Below are positions 6,006 to 14,791 of a stretch of DNA of 14,791 nucleotides, one piece after another. The translations under genes and the position numbers were made by a program. This stretch comes from Actinocrinis sp046724665. Lineage in GTDB: Bacteria > Actinomycetota > Actinomycetes > Streptomycetales > Catenulisporaceae. The notes beneath the pieces are model-generated. The model saw nothing but the letters and a program-made list of their open reading frames with translations, had not been told where the DNA came from and did no database searches. How positions within the stretch are numbered: position 1 is the stretch's first letter; each line of letters opens with the position of its first letter. The DNA lies in the NCBI GenBank assembly GCA_046724665.1, contig JBKOWZ010000206.1:1-14791 (forward strand). The letters are read 5' to 3'.

Positions 6006-7733
6006 TTACCTAAGGCGCAGCCGGTTGAGCAGCCGCAGCAGCGCCGAGATCAGCTTGGTGAACCTCAGCGGGGACATCCCGAACCAGGGTGCGAGCGGAA
6101 GCAGCGTCTGCCGCGAGATCGTCTGCACCTCGGTGTAGCGCCAGATGCCCTCGGCGCCGTTGCGCCGGCCCAGTCCCGAGTCGCCCATCCCGCCGATGGC
6201 GGCCGCGATGGAGCCGAAGGTGGCGCCGTAGGCCTCGTTGATGTTCACCATGCCGCTGCGCAGCCGCAGCGCTATCTCGCGGGCCCGCTTGCCGTCGCGG
6301 CTCCACACCGAGGCGTTGAGCCCGTACGGGGTGTCGCCGGCCGACTCGAGCACCTCGGCCTCGTTCTTGAAGCCGTACAGCGAGACCACCGGGCCGAAGG
6401 TCTCCTCGGCGTAGACGGACATCGCGGGGGTGACGCCGGCCAGGATGGTGGGCTCGTAGAACAGCGAGCCGATGTCGGGGCGGCGCCGGCCGCCGGCCAG
6501 CACCTTGGCGCCCTTCGCCCGCGCGTCCTCGACGTGCAGGGTCACCGCCTCGAGCTGCTTGGTCGAGGCGAGCGAGCCGATGTCGGCGGAGTAGTCGAGG
6601 CCGCTGCCGAGCCGCAGCGCCTTGGCCTCGGTGACGAAGCGCTCGACGAACTGGTCGTACAGCGAGTAGTGCACGTACAGCCGCTCGATGGAGACGCACA
6701 GCTGCCCGGCGGAGGAGAAGCAGCCGCGCAGGGCGCCCTGCACCGCCTTCTCGACGTCCGCGTCGTCGAACACGATCATCGCGTTCTTACCGCCGAGCTC
6801 GAGCGAGCAACCGACCAGCCGCCCGGCGGCCTGCTGCGCGACCTGGCGCCCGGTCCGGGTCGAGCCGGTGAAGGCGACGAAGTCGGCGTGATCGACCACG
6901 GCGGGTCCGGTGACCGGGCCCTCGCCGGTGACGATCTGCCAGACGTCGGCGGGCAGCCCGGCGCGAATGGCGAGCTGCCGCGTGTAGAGCGCGGTCAGCG
7001 AGGTGGCGTTGTCCGGCTTGTGCACGACGGCGTTCCCGGCGGCCAGGGCCGGTGCGATGTCCATCATGACGATGGCCAGCGGATAGTTCCACGGCGTGAT
7101 CAGCCCGACGACGCCCTTGGGCCGCCGTACCTCGGCGACCTTGGTCAGGAGCGGATAGAAGCCGGGCTTGCGCCGCGGCTTGAGGTACCCCGCCGAGGCG
7201 GTGGCGTAGTGCCGAAGCGTGGCGGCGCCGCCGGCGAGCTCCTCGTAGGCGCTGAGCCGAGCCTTTCCGGTCTCGATCTGGATCAGGTTGAGCAGATGCG
7301 GCTCGTTGTCGAACAGCACGTCGTGCAGCCGGCGCAACACGGCGGCCCGCTCCCCCGGCGGCCGCGCGGCCCAGGCCGGCTGCGCGGCGCGCGCCTTCTG
7401 GAAGGCGTGCCGCACGTCGCCGGGACCAGACTGCGGCAGCTCGACGATCACCTCGCCGGTCAGCGGCGCGTGGATCGAAGCGGTCCCGGCCGACGACCCG
7501 ACGACGATGTCCTCCACCAACCGCGCGACGAACTCCCGCGGCAGATGCGGCCGAATCGAGGCCAGCCGTGCGCTGCTCCCGCCGTCCCCACCGTTCCCGC
7601 CTCCGCGGCCACGGCCACCCGCGCCACCGGAACCACCGGTACCCGCGCCACCGGTACCCGCACCCGCACCGTCCGAGCCGCCCCGACCCGCCGGGTTCGG
7701 AGCCGCTTGGGGAGTCGTGCTGCTCGTCGTCAT
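6006..7733 (-). CDS. gabD2: succinate-semialdehyde dehydrogenase, NAD(P)-dependent (ALDH superfamily)
   Basis: 575 aa from the ATG at 7733. The product oxidises succinic semialdehyde to succinate, typically in GABA breakdown or a TCA-cycle bypass, in the cytosol. ALDH landmarks: TPWNYP (Asn216, oxyanion hole), HKPDN (cofactor-binding Lys239), FTGST (about 288-292), general base Glu312 in LELGGKN, nucleophile Cys346 in AGQLC, and EETFGPV and NASVWSRDG later. The C-terminus is extended and basic (LISALLRLLNRLRLR). Substrate is assigned by resemblance to actinobacterial GabD2-type enzymes and is less certain than the superfamily. Residues about 15-52 are a Gly/Ala/Arg low-complexity stretch encoded partly by a 15-bp tandem repeat. 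The frame is open upstream to 7940, but 7733 fits a leaderless start: a TAGTCT box ends exactly 7 nt before it and no ribosome site is present. An ATG at 7784 is an alternative. Confidence 0.92.
   Translation of the reverse strand: MTTSSTTPQAAPNPAGRGGSDGAGAGTGGAGTGGSGGAGGRGRGGGNGGDGGSSARLASIRPHLPREFVARLVEDIVVGSSAGTASIHAPLTGEVIVELPQSGPGDVRHAFQKARAAQPAWAARPPGERAAVLRRLHDVLFDNEPHLLNLIQIETGKARLSAYEELAGGAATLRHYATASAGYLKPRRKPGFYPLLTKVAEVRRPKGVVGLITPWNYPLAIVMMDIAPALAAGNAVVHKPDNATSLTALYTRQLAIRAGLPADVWQIVTGEGPVTGPAVVDHADFVAFTGSTRTGRQVAQQAAGRLVGCSLELGGKNAMIVFDDADVEKAVQGALRGCFSSAGQLCVSIERLYVHYSLYDQFVERFVTEAKALRLGSGLDYSADIGSLASTKQLEAVTLHVEDARAKGAKVLAGGRRRPDIGSLFYEPTILAGVTPAMSVYAEETFGPVVSLYGFKNEAEVLESAGDTPYGLNASVWSRDGKRAREIALRLRSGMVNINEAYGATFGSIAAAIGGMGDSGLGRRNGAEGIWRYTEVQTISRQTLLPLAPWFGMSPLRFTKLISALLRLLNRLRLR
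7633..7662. repeat. 15-bp tandem direct repeat in the dehydrogenase 5' coding region
   Basis: CCACCGGTACCCGCG (7633-7647) is followed directly by CCACCGGTACCCGCA (7648-7662). The copies differ at one base and encode part of the Gly-rich N-terminal stretch. Being a multiple of three, unit gain or loss would keep the frame. Confidence 0.8.
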
Positions 7734-7740
7734 AACGCAA

Positions 7741-7746
7741 AGACTA
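7741..7746 (-). promoter_or_regulatory. candidate -10 box for leaderless dehydrogenase mRNA
   Basis: The minus strand reads TAGTCT, then TTGCGTT (7 nt), then the ATG at 7733. This puts the predicted transcription start on the A of the start codon, the usual arrangement of actinobacterial leaderless genes. The -35 region 17 nt further upstream reads TGGATT, a weak match. Confidence 0.5.
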
Positions 7747-7918
7747 GAGGTGTCCCACCCCCGAATCCAGACCAGGTTACCCATAAGTAGCAGGTAATCG
7801 AGCCGATCACCGCCCGGAAGCGCGGTTGAAACCTGGTTGGCAGGACGATGAGAAGCGCGGCTCGAAAGCAGTGCGAATGCGGCAGAAGATCCGCCCGACG
7901 CCAACTGGTGACGAGTCG

Positions 7919-8488
7919 TCAGAAGACGAGTTCGCCCCATGTGATGCGCACCGGGAACGGCTCGTCGGCGCGAATCCCCTCCGGCGCCTCGGCGGGCGTC
8001 CAGGAGGCGCGAACCTCGTACCGCTTGTCGGCCCCCGGCAGCGCGTACCAGGTGACGGCGGAGATGGCCCCGTTGCGCGTCTCGACTATCCAGTAGTGCG
8101 GTACACCGGCCTCTGCATACTCGCCGAGCTTGTCGATCCTGTCGCGCACACGACTCGTCGGTGAGATGACCTCGATCACTAGAAGTGCGTCCTCGGGTGT
8201 CACGAGGTCACGGTCATCGATGCATCGGAACACGACGACATCCGGTCGCCGGTGATGCAGCGGAGCCTGCGCCAATCTCAGATCCGAATCCGGAGCAGCA
8301 TCAAGACACTGACCCGAAGCGGCCGCGAATCGCGTCACCGACTCGTGCAACACCGTCCACAACCGCCCGACCGCCTTCTGGTGGGTCCGGGCGGGCGCCT
8401 CCATGAAGATCACATGACCGTCAACGACCTCGATCCGCCGACAGATCTCTTCGGGCATCGCCTTCCATTGCTCGGCAGTCAGTAGCAC
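7919..8488 (-). CDS. Uma2 family protein (DUF820, PD-(D/E)XK nuclease-like)
   Basis: 189 aa, typical for the Uma2 family. Family features: N-terminal LTAEQWKAMPEE and a REVVDGHV-like strand (RIEVVDGHVIF). The putative metal site comprises P82-D83 in RRPDVVVF and E106 in LLVIEVISPTS, with the following Asp116 and Lys120, then GVPHYWIVE. In this family the lysine is displaced from the strict ExK position, as here. The fold is that of PD-(D/E)XK endonucleases, but biological roles are poorly known, and members are often abundant in actinobacterial and cyanobacterial genomes. The GTG at 8488 has no ribosome site; a TAGGGT box ends 7 nt before it, so a leaderless transcript is likely. It stands alone, 40 nt after the radical SAM gene and 185 nt before the dehydrogenase start. 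Confidence 0.9.
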   Translation of the reverse strand: MLLTAEQWKAMPEEICRRIEVVDGHVIFMEAPARTHQKAVGRLWTVLHESVTRFAAASGQCLDAAPDSDLRLAQAPLHHRRPDVVVFRCIDDRDLVTPEDALLVIEVISPTSRVRDRIDKLGEYAEAGVPHYWIVETRNGAISAVTWYALPGADKRYEVRASWTPAEAPEGIRADEPFPVRITWGELVF

Positions 8489-8495
8489 GGAACGA

Positions 8496-8501
8496 ACCCT
8501 A
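8496..8501 (-). promoter_or_regulatory. candidate -10 box for leaderless Uma2 mRNA
   Basis: The minus strand reads TAGGGT, then TCGTTCC (7 nt), then the GTG start at 8488. With 18-nt spacing the upstream hexamer is CTGAAC, a partial match to TTGAC-type -35 boxes, located at the extreme 3' end of the radical SAM gene. The gene can thus be expressed independently of the upstream operon. Confidence 0.45.
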
Positions 8502-8528
8502 CGTGACCGTTCCGACGCCGTTCAGCCG

Positions 8529-10460
<1,932 letters not shown>

Positions 10461-10482
10461 CACCGCCTCAGGCTACCTCGGA

Positions 10483-11733
10483 TCACCTCGTGGACCGCAG
10501 CCGAACGTTCTCGAGCAGGCCGACGGCGATGAAGTTGGCGAACATCGACGAGCCGCCGTAGGAGACGAACGGCAGCGGGATCCCGGCCACCGGCATGATG
10601 CCCAGGGTCATCCCGATGTTCTCGAACATCTGGAAGGTGAACCAGCACAGCACCCCGGCGGCCAGCAGCAGCGGGAACGGCTCGGTCGCGGCGCGGGCGA
10701 TCGCGCAGGCGCGCCAGAGCAGCACGCCGAACAGCGCGATGATCAGCAGGCCGCCGACCAGCCCGAGTTCCTCGCCCGCCACGGTGAACACGAAGTCGGT
10801 CTGCTGCTCGGGCACGAACTGGCCGTTGGTCTGCGCGCCGTGGAACAGCCCCTGGCCGAACACGCCGCCGGAGCCGATGGCCAGGCGCGCCTGGTGGGTG
10901 TTGTAGCCGACGCCCTGCGGGTCGAGGCTCGGGTCGGCGAACGCGGCGAACCGGTTGACCTGGTGCGTGGCCAGCAGGTGGAACTTCACGACCGCCGCGA
11001 CACCGGCGGCGGCGAGCACGGTCAGCACGGCCAGGGCGCGCAGCGCGACTCCGGAGACGATGACCATGCCGACGACGGTCGCGACGATCACCATCGTGGT
11101 GCCCAAGTCCGGCAGCAGCGCGATGAAGCCCATCGGCACGGCCGCGGCCAGCAGCGCGATCGCGAGCTGGCGGGCGCCGGGCGCCTCGCCAGGCCGCCGT
11201 CCGTCGTAGACCGGCGCGAGCAGGTCGGGCGCACGGCGCACCGGCGGCCGGGCGGCCAGTGCCATCGCCACCGCCATCACCACACCGACCTTGGCGAACT
11301 CGGCCGGCTGGATGGAGAACCCGGCGCCGAGCTCGATCCACGACCGGGCGCCGTTGACCGTGGAGCCGAGCGGCGAGAGCACGGCGAGCAGGCCGAGGAG
11401 GGCGAAGAGGTAGATCACCGGGGTCATGGCCCGCAGCCGCTTGTGGTCCAGCGCGCTGACCACGGCGGCCAGGATGGCGCCGAACGCGATGTTCAGCAGG
11501 TGCCGCTTGAGGAAGTACTGCGGGTCGCCGCCGGTCAGCTGGCCGCGGGCGCGAGTCGCCGACCAGACCAGCACCGCCCCGAACAGCGCGAGCGCGACCG
11601 CCGATCCGGCCAGCGGCCAGTCGAAGCGGCGTAGCGCGCCGCCACGGCGGACCGCCGCGCGGGCCCGGCCGGCCGGAGTGTCGGGCAGCGCGACGCCAAC
11701 CGCCGGGACGCCGGCCTTCTCGCCGATGATCAC
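10483..11733 (-). CDS. rodA: RodA, SEDS peptidoglycan glycosyltransferase
   Basis: 416 aa, about ten transmembrane helices after a cytosolic N-terminus of about 36 residues. SEDS proteins polymerise glycan strands from lipid II at the outer face of the membrane, working with a class B PBP. Signature parts: NGARSWIELG (Trp132) with QPAEFAK, LLPDLGTTMVI, the large extracellular loop with GYNTHQARLAIGSGG, VPEQQTDFVF with Asp313 at the position proposed as catalytic in RodA/FtsW, and PLPFVSYGGSSM near the C-terminus. The GTG at 11733 overlaps the mrdA stop (GTGA) and has GGAG 7 nt upstream, so it is translationally coupled to its partner. I call RodA rather than FtsW because of this neighbour and the adjoining mreD. 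Confidence 0.97.
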   Translation of the reverse strand: MIIGEKAGVPAVGVALPDTPAGRARAAVRRGGALRRFDWPLAGSAVALALFGAVLVWSATRARGQLTGGDPQYFLKRHLLNIAFGAILAAVVSALDHKRLRAMTPVIYLFALLGLLAVLSPLGSTVNGARSWIELGAGFSIQPAEFAKVGVVMAVAMALAARPPVRRAPDLLAPVYDGRRPGEAPGARQLAIALLAAAVPMGFIALLPDLGTTMVIVATVVGMVIVSGVALRALAVLTVLAAAGVAAVVKFHLLATHQVNRFAAFADPSLDPQGVGYNTHQARLAIGSGGVFGQGLFHGAQTNGQFVPEQQTDFVFTVAGEELGLVGGLLIIALFGVLLWRACAIARAATEPFPLLLAAGVLCWFTFQMFENIGMTLGIMPVAGIPLPFVSYGGSSMFANFIAVGLLENVRLRSTR

Positions 11734-14408
11734 GTGACCGCTCCGGGGTGGCCGATGCCGGTGTGACGGCGTTCGGGAAGGAACGGCGCGGCGGCGAGCA
11801 GGCCGGGCAAGGGGCCGAAGGGGCGCGGGAGGATTTGCCAGGCGGGGGCGGCCGGACGGACCTGCGGGCGGGGTGTGGATGCGCGAGCAGGAGCGGGGAC
11901 CGGCGGCGGGACCAGCCTGCTGCCCGGACGGACCTGCGCGAGGGGTGCGGATGCGGGAGCAGGAGCGGGGACTAGCGGCGGGAGCAGCGTGCCGCCCGGA
12001 CGGACCCGCGGCAGGAGTGCGGACGCGGGAGCGGGAGCAGTGTCCGGCGGCGGGACCAGCGTGCCGTCTAGGTGGACCTGCGGGCGGGGTGCGGACGCGC
12101 GAGCAGGAGCCGGGATCGGCGGCGGAACCAGCGTGCCGTCCGGGAGGACCTGCGGGAGGATCACGGACGCAGGAGCAGGAGCGGTGTCCGGCGGCGGGAC
12201 CAGCCTGCTGCCCGGACGGATCTGCGCGAGGGGTGCGGACGCGGGGGCGGGAGCAGGAGCGGGAACGGTGTCCGGCGGCGGGACGAGCGTGCCGTCCGGG
12301 CGGATCTGCGGGAGGGTCGCGGGGGGCTTCGGCAGCAGGGCGGCCTTGACGTCGATGCCGCCGCCGTGCACGCCGTAGAGCGCCTCCTCGATCTTCTCGA
12401 CCGCGGGGCCCGAGGTCACCGCGCCCTGGCCGCCCTGGGAGACCATCATCGCGACCGCGTATTGCGGGTGGTCGGCCGGTAGGAAGGACGCAAACACCGA
12501 CGTGGCCTGCTTGCCGTACACGTCGGCGGTCCCCGTCTTCGCGGCCACGTGGACCTGGTTCAGCGGCCAGCCGCCGTACACGCCCGACGCGGTGCCCTCC
12601 TGCGCTACGCCCTCGAACGCGCCGATCAGGAACGAGCGGGTCGCCGCGGAGAGCGGGACGTGGCCGACCACCTTCGGCTTGTACGTGGACACCACCCTGC
12701 CGTCCGGGGTGATGACCGCCTTCTGGAGGTGCGGCTGGTAGAGCGTGCCGCCGTTGGCCAGCGCCGCGTACACGCGGGCCAGCTGGAGCGGGGTGACCAG
12801 GATGCCGCCCTGGCCGATCGCCTCGATGACCGCGTCACCGCCGCGGAACTGCCAGCCGTCCAGGCAGTTCTCGTGCGCGATCTGCTTCAGGTACGCGGCG
12901 CGGCCGGGGTCGTCGCGGGCCACCTCGGGGTAACCGGTCTTCGCCCGCTGGCACCAGACGCCCTTCATCTCGTTCCAGGTGGCCCGCTTCTCCTGCCGGG
13001 TCTGCACGTCGCCGGCCGCCTCGCCGGGCAGGTCGATGCCGGTCCGGTGGCCGAGGCCGTAGGCCAGCGCCATGGACTGCACCGGGTCGGCCGGGTGCGC
13101 GACCGGGTGATTTCCGCCGTCGCGCAGCCACATCTCGTAGGCCGCGCGGTAGAACACCGTGTCGCAGGAGACCTCGATGGTGCGCTTGAGGCTGATCGGG
13201 CCGAAGGCCTCGCCCTCGAAGTTGTGGAACTCCTGGCTGCCCACGGCGAAGGACGGCGAGCAGTCGTAGGTGCCGCGCGAGGAGTAGCCGTTCTGGAGCA
13301 TGGCCGAGCCGGTGACGATCTTGAACGTCGAGCCGGGGGCGAACTCGCCCTGGTAGGCGCGGTCGAGCAGCGGGATGCCGGCCTTGGGGTCGGTCAGGTG
13401 CGCGTACTCGGCGGCGCTGATGCCTCCGCTCCACACGGCCGGGTCGTAGCTGGGGTAGGTCGCCATCGCCACGACGCCGCCGGTGTTCACGTCGAGCACG
13501 ACGACCGCGCCGGAGTCGGCACGGTAGCTCGTGCGCGTGCCCTTGTCCCAGCCGCCGCGCGCGCCCTTGATCGCGGCGGCGAGCTGCTGCTCGGCGACGG
13601 CCTGCACGTGCGCGTCGAGCGTGGTGACCACGTCGTCGCCGGGCACCGGCGGGGTGCTGGACACCGTGCGCACGGCGTGGCCGAGGTTGTCCACCGCGAC
13701 CTCGGCGACGCCCGCGGTGCCGCGCAGCTGCTTGTCGTAGGTCCGCTCAAGCCCCGAGCGGCCGACCATGTCCGTGGTCTGATAGGTCGAGTCCGACGCG
13801 CTCAGCTCGTCCGGGCTGACCGGCGACAGGTAGCCGAGCACCTGCGCGGCCTGCACGCCGAACGGCTTGGGGTACTGCCGGTCCGCCGCCGGGACGACCG
13901 ACACGCCGGGGAACTGGTCGTGCTCCTCCATGATCTTGACCGCGGCGCGGGCCGGCACGTCCTGCGCGACCGGGATCGGCTGGTACGGCGAGCCGGTCCA
14001 GCAGGGCTGCGCGACCGTCGGCGAGCAGAGCCTGGCGCGCTGTTCGAGCTGCGCGGCGGGGACGCCGAGCACGGCGCCGAGGCGTTCGAGCACCGCCCTG
14101 CCCTGCCGCGGCCGCTGCGCGAGGGTGCTCAGGTCCACGGTGACCTGGAGCACGGTGCGGTTGTTCACCAGCGGGCGGCCCTGGTCGTCCAGGATCGAGC
14201 CGCGCACGGCGGCGGTGGCCACCGACCGCAGGTCGTTCGCGGCGGCGGCCTGCTGGAACTGCGGCCCGGACCGCACCTGGAGGTACCACAGCCTGGCGCC
14301 GAGGGTGAGCAGCAGCGCCACGACCAGCACCTGCACCACCGCGATCCGGCCGCGGGCCACGCTGGCGAAGCCCTTGCGCCAGCCACCCCGGACACTGTCG
14401 CCGGCCAT
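11730..14408 (-). CDS. mrdA: penicillin-binding protein 2 (class B transpeptidase) with repeat-rich C-terminal extension
   Basis: 892 aa, clearly longer than the roughly 700-760 expected for actinobacterial PBP2. Order: short cytosolic N-terminus, one membrane helix (about 21-43), dimerisation/pedestal domain (about 57-240), transpeptidase domain (about 295-680). The latter has S360TFK363 (nucleophile Ser360), S414CD416 and K624TGT627, all intact, so crosslinking activity is expected outside the membrane. From about residue 699 comes a Pro/Ala-rich tail of six 24-28-residue repeats, then a non-repetitive end (PERRHTGIGHPGAVT). I prefer the ATG at 14408, with GAGAGGG about 10 nt upstream. The GTG at 14417 overlaps the mreD stop but has its purine run only 2 nt away. 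The stop overlaps the rodA start by 4 nt. The frame stays open through all repeats, and GC bias does not change, arguing against a frameshift artefact. Confidence 0.97.
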   Translation of the reverse strand: MAGDSVRGGWRKGFASVARGRIAVVQVLVVALLLTLGARLWYLQVRSGPQFQQAAAANDLRSVATAAVRGSILDDQGRPLVNNRTVLQVTVDLSTLAQRPRQGRAVLERLGAVLGVPAAQLEQRARLCSPTVAQPCWTGSPYQPIPVAQDVPARAAVKIMEEHDQFPGVSVVPAADRQYPKPFGVQAAQVLGYLSPVSPDELSASDSTYQTTDMVGRSGLERTYDKQLRGTAGVAEVAVDNLGHAVRTVSSTPPVPGDDVVTTLDAHVQAVAEQQLAAAIKGARGGWDKGTRTSYRADSGAVVVLDVNTGGVVAMATYPSYDPAVWSGGISAAEYAHLTDPKAGIPLLDRAYQGEFAPGSTFKIVTGSAMLQNGYSSRGTYDCSPSFAVGSQEFHNFEGEAFGPISLKRTIEVSCDTVFYRAAYEMWLRDGGNHPVAHPADPVQSMALAYGLGHRTGIDLPGEAAGDVQTRQEKRATWNEMKGVWCQRAKTGYPEVARDDPGRAAYLKQIAHENCLDGWQFRGGDAVIEAIGQGGILVTPLQLARVYAALANGGTLYQPHLQKAVITPDGRVVSTYKPKVVGHVPLSAATRSFLIGAFEGVAQEGTASGVYGGWPLNQVHVAAKTGTADVYGKQATSVFASFLPADHPQYAVAMMVSQGGQGAVTSGPAVEKIEEALYGVHGGGIDVKAALLPKPPATLPQIRPDGTLVPPPDTVPAPAPAPASAPLAQIRPGSRLVPPPDTAPAPASVILPQVLPDGTLVPPPIPAPARASAPRPQVHLDGTLVPPPDTAPAPASALLPRVRPGGTLLPPLVPAPAPASAPLAQVRPGSRLVPPPVPAPARASTPRPQVRPAAPAWQILPRPFGPLPGLLAAAPFLPERRHTGIGHPGAVT
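11871..12314 (-). repeat. tandem 72-bp repeats encoding the Pro-rich tail of PBP2
   Basis: Six in-frame units, each 24 codons (the first is 28), encode LPQ(I/V)RPDGTLVPPP followed by a PAPASAP-type spacer. A seventh partial head, RPQVRP, reaches about 11855. Two unit types alternate irregularly: heads with RPDGTLVPPP-like sequence (units 1, 3, 4, 5) and heads with LAQ(I/V)RPGSRLVPPP (units 2 and 6). The spacers differ as well (DTAPAPAS, PIPAPARAS, PVPAPARAS). The plus strand is correspondingly G/A-rich. Confidence 0.93.
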
Positions 14409-14413
14409 CTTCG

Positions 14414-14791
14414 TCACACCCTCTCGGCGTCGGGGTAGAGCCCGGGGCTGGTACGCGCCGGGCTGGTGCGTGCGGGTCCGTATCCGTCCACGGCGTTGCC
14501 GACCGGCGCGACCAGCTGCGCGCTCGGGCTGTGGACGCGGCGGGCGAGCGCGGCCAGGCCGGGAACGACGAGCGGCGTGGCGACAGCGGTGTAAAGCGCG
14601 GTCGCGCCGAGGGCGAGCAGCAGGCCGGGGCGGGACAGACCGGTCCCGTCCCCGAGCGCCAGGCCGATCAGCAGGTTGAGCAACATCGCGCCGAGCGCGT
14701 AGAGCCCGGCGAGCAGGCTGGTGCGCAGCGCGGAGCGGTCCAGCTCGCGGGCCGCGCGGCCGGCCAGCGCGCCGACCAGGGCGAGCACCAG
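14414..14791 (-). CDS. mreD: MreD, rod shape-determining membrane protein, C-terminal part (5' end outside window)
   Basis: The visible 125 residues run off the right edge of the window, so the start is missing; an ATG near 14788 would be internal. The residues include two or three hydrophobic helices (LRTSLLAGLYALGAMLLNLL, LLLALGATALYTAVATPLVV). A polar tail containing a short PARTSPARTSPG duplication follows. Hydrophobic segments alone would be ambiguous. The position directly upstream of mrdA and rodA, where mreD lies in actinobacterial mre clusters, makes MreD the best call. It would be part of the MreBCD scaffold that recruits the RodA-PBP2 pair. Its stop overlaps the alternative mrdA GTG by 4 nt, so the two are probably coupled. 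Confidence 0.8.
   Translation of the reverse strand: MVLALVGALAGRAARELDRSALRTSLLAGLYALGAMLLNLLIGLALGDGTGLSRPGLLLALGATALYTAVATPLVVPGLAALARRVHSPSAQLVAPVGNAVDGYGPARTSPARTSPGLYPDAERV

Noticed and set aside
5994..7790. Plus-strand open frame of 598 codons opposite the dehydrogenase
   Set aside because: Same antisense pattern; the minus-strand ALDH has all active-site motifs.
7771..7837. Inverted repeat ACCAGGTT (7771-7778) / AACCTGGT (7830-7837) between Uma2 and the dehydrogenase
   Set aside because: Only 8 bp with a spacer over 50 nt; plausible by chance, and no T-run follows.
7919..8488. Uma2 gene as part of a defence or mobile system
   Set aside because: No transposase, methyltransferase, toxin-antitoxin partner, flanking repeats or attachment site is visible nearby; Uma2 genes are commonly solitary.
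11748..12482. Several plus-strand frames opposite the mrdA repeats, encoding Gly/Ala/Arg repeats
   Set aside because: They are translations of the G-rich complement of the Pro-rich repeats; no ribosome site or non-repetitive domain supports them.
12549..14438. Plus-strand open frame of 629 codons opposite mrdA
   Set aside because: Antisense of a gene with clear transpeptidase motifs; composition is dominated by Arg, Gly, Ala and His.

Overview
The window is very GC-rich, with strongly GC-biased third codon positions, several GTG starts and stop/start overlaps of the form GTGA. Gene content (mreD-mrdA-rodA cluster, GuaA, a short AroQ-type chorismate mutase, WXG100 proteins, a TIGR03960-type radical SAM protein) points to a high-GC actinobacterium, perhaps of the Streptomycetales/Catenulisporales type. 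That placement is inferred from gene families and order; no database was searched.

Layout. At the left edge, on the plus strand, lie the 3' part of a PspC/LiaF-like membrane protein and a small two-helix membrane protein that overlaps it by 11 nt. Everything else is on the minus strand. Reading left to right: an unassigned multi-pass membrane protein with a C-terminal IPT-like domain, guaA (GMP synthase), a 438-bp interval with unusual hairpins, a chorismate mutase, two WXG100 (ESAT-6/CFP-10-like) genes, a succinate-semialdehyde dehydrogenase, a Uma2-family protein, a B12-binding-type radical SAM protein, rodA, mrdA (PBP2) and the 3' part of mreD. In transcription direction the right half is one elongasome operon, mreD > mrdA > rodA > radical SAM, with 4-nt overlaps at the mreD/mrdA (if mrdA uses its upstream GTG) and mrdA/rodA junctions and a 19-nt gap before the last gene.

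How the genes work together. MreD, PBP2 and RodA form the lateral-wall/spore-wall peptidoglycan synthase: RodA polymerises glycan from lipid II, PBP2 crosslinks it, and MreD belongs to the membrane scaffold. GuaA and chorismate mutase are purine and aromatic amino-acid biosynthesis genes with separate transcription signals. The WXG100 pair are predicted type VII secretion substrates, but no secretion apparatus is present here. The dehydrogenase probably serves GABA/succinate-semialdehyde catabolism. Uma2 is an accessory singleton.

Most of the window is ordinary housekeeping DNA, and I do not see a clear undescribed multi-gene system. The most unusual item is the roughly 190-residue C-terminal extension of PBP2, built from six 24-28-residue Pro-rich tandem repeats. 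Next are a 22-position near-perfect hairpin between the chorismate mutase and guaA, the YxxxE export-signal-like motif in both WXG100 proteins, the unassigned IPT-tailed membrane protein, and -10-like boxes exactly 7 nt upstream of two start codons, suggesting leaderless mRNAs. No tRNA, rRNA, CRISPR array or insertion sequence was recognised.
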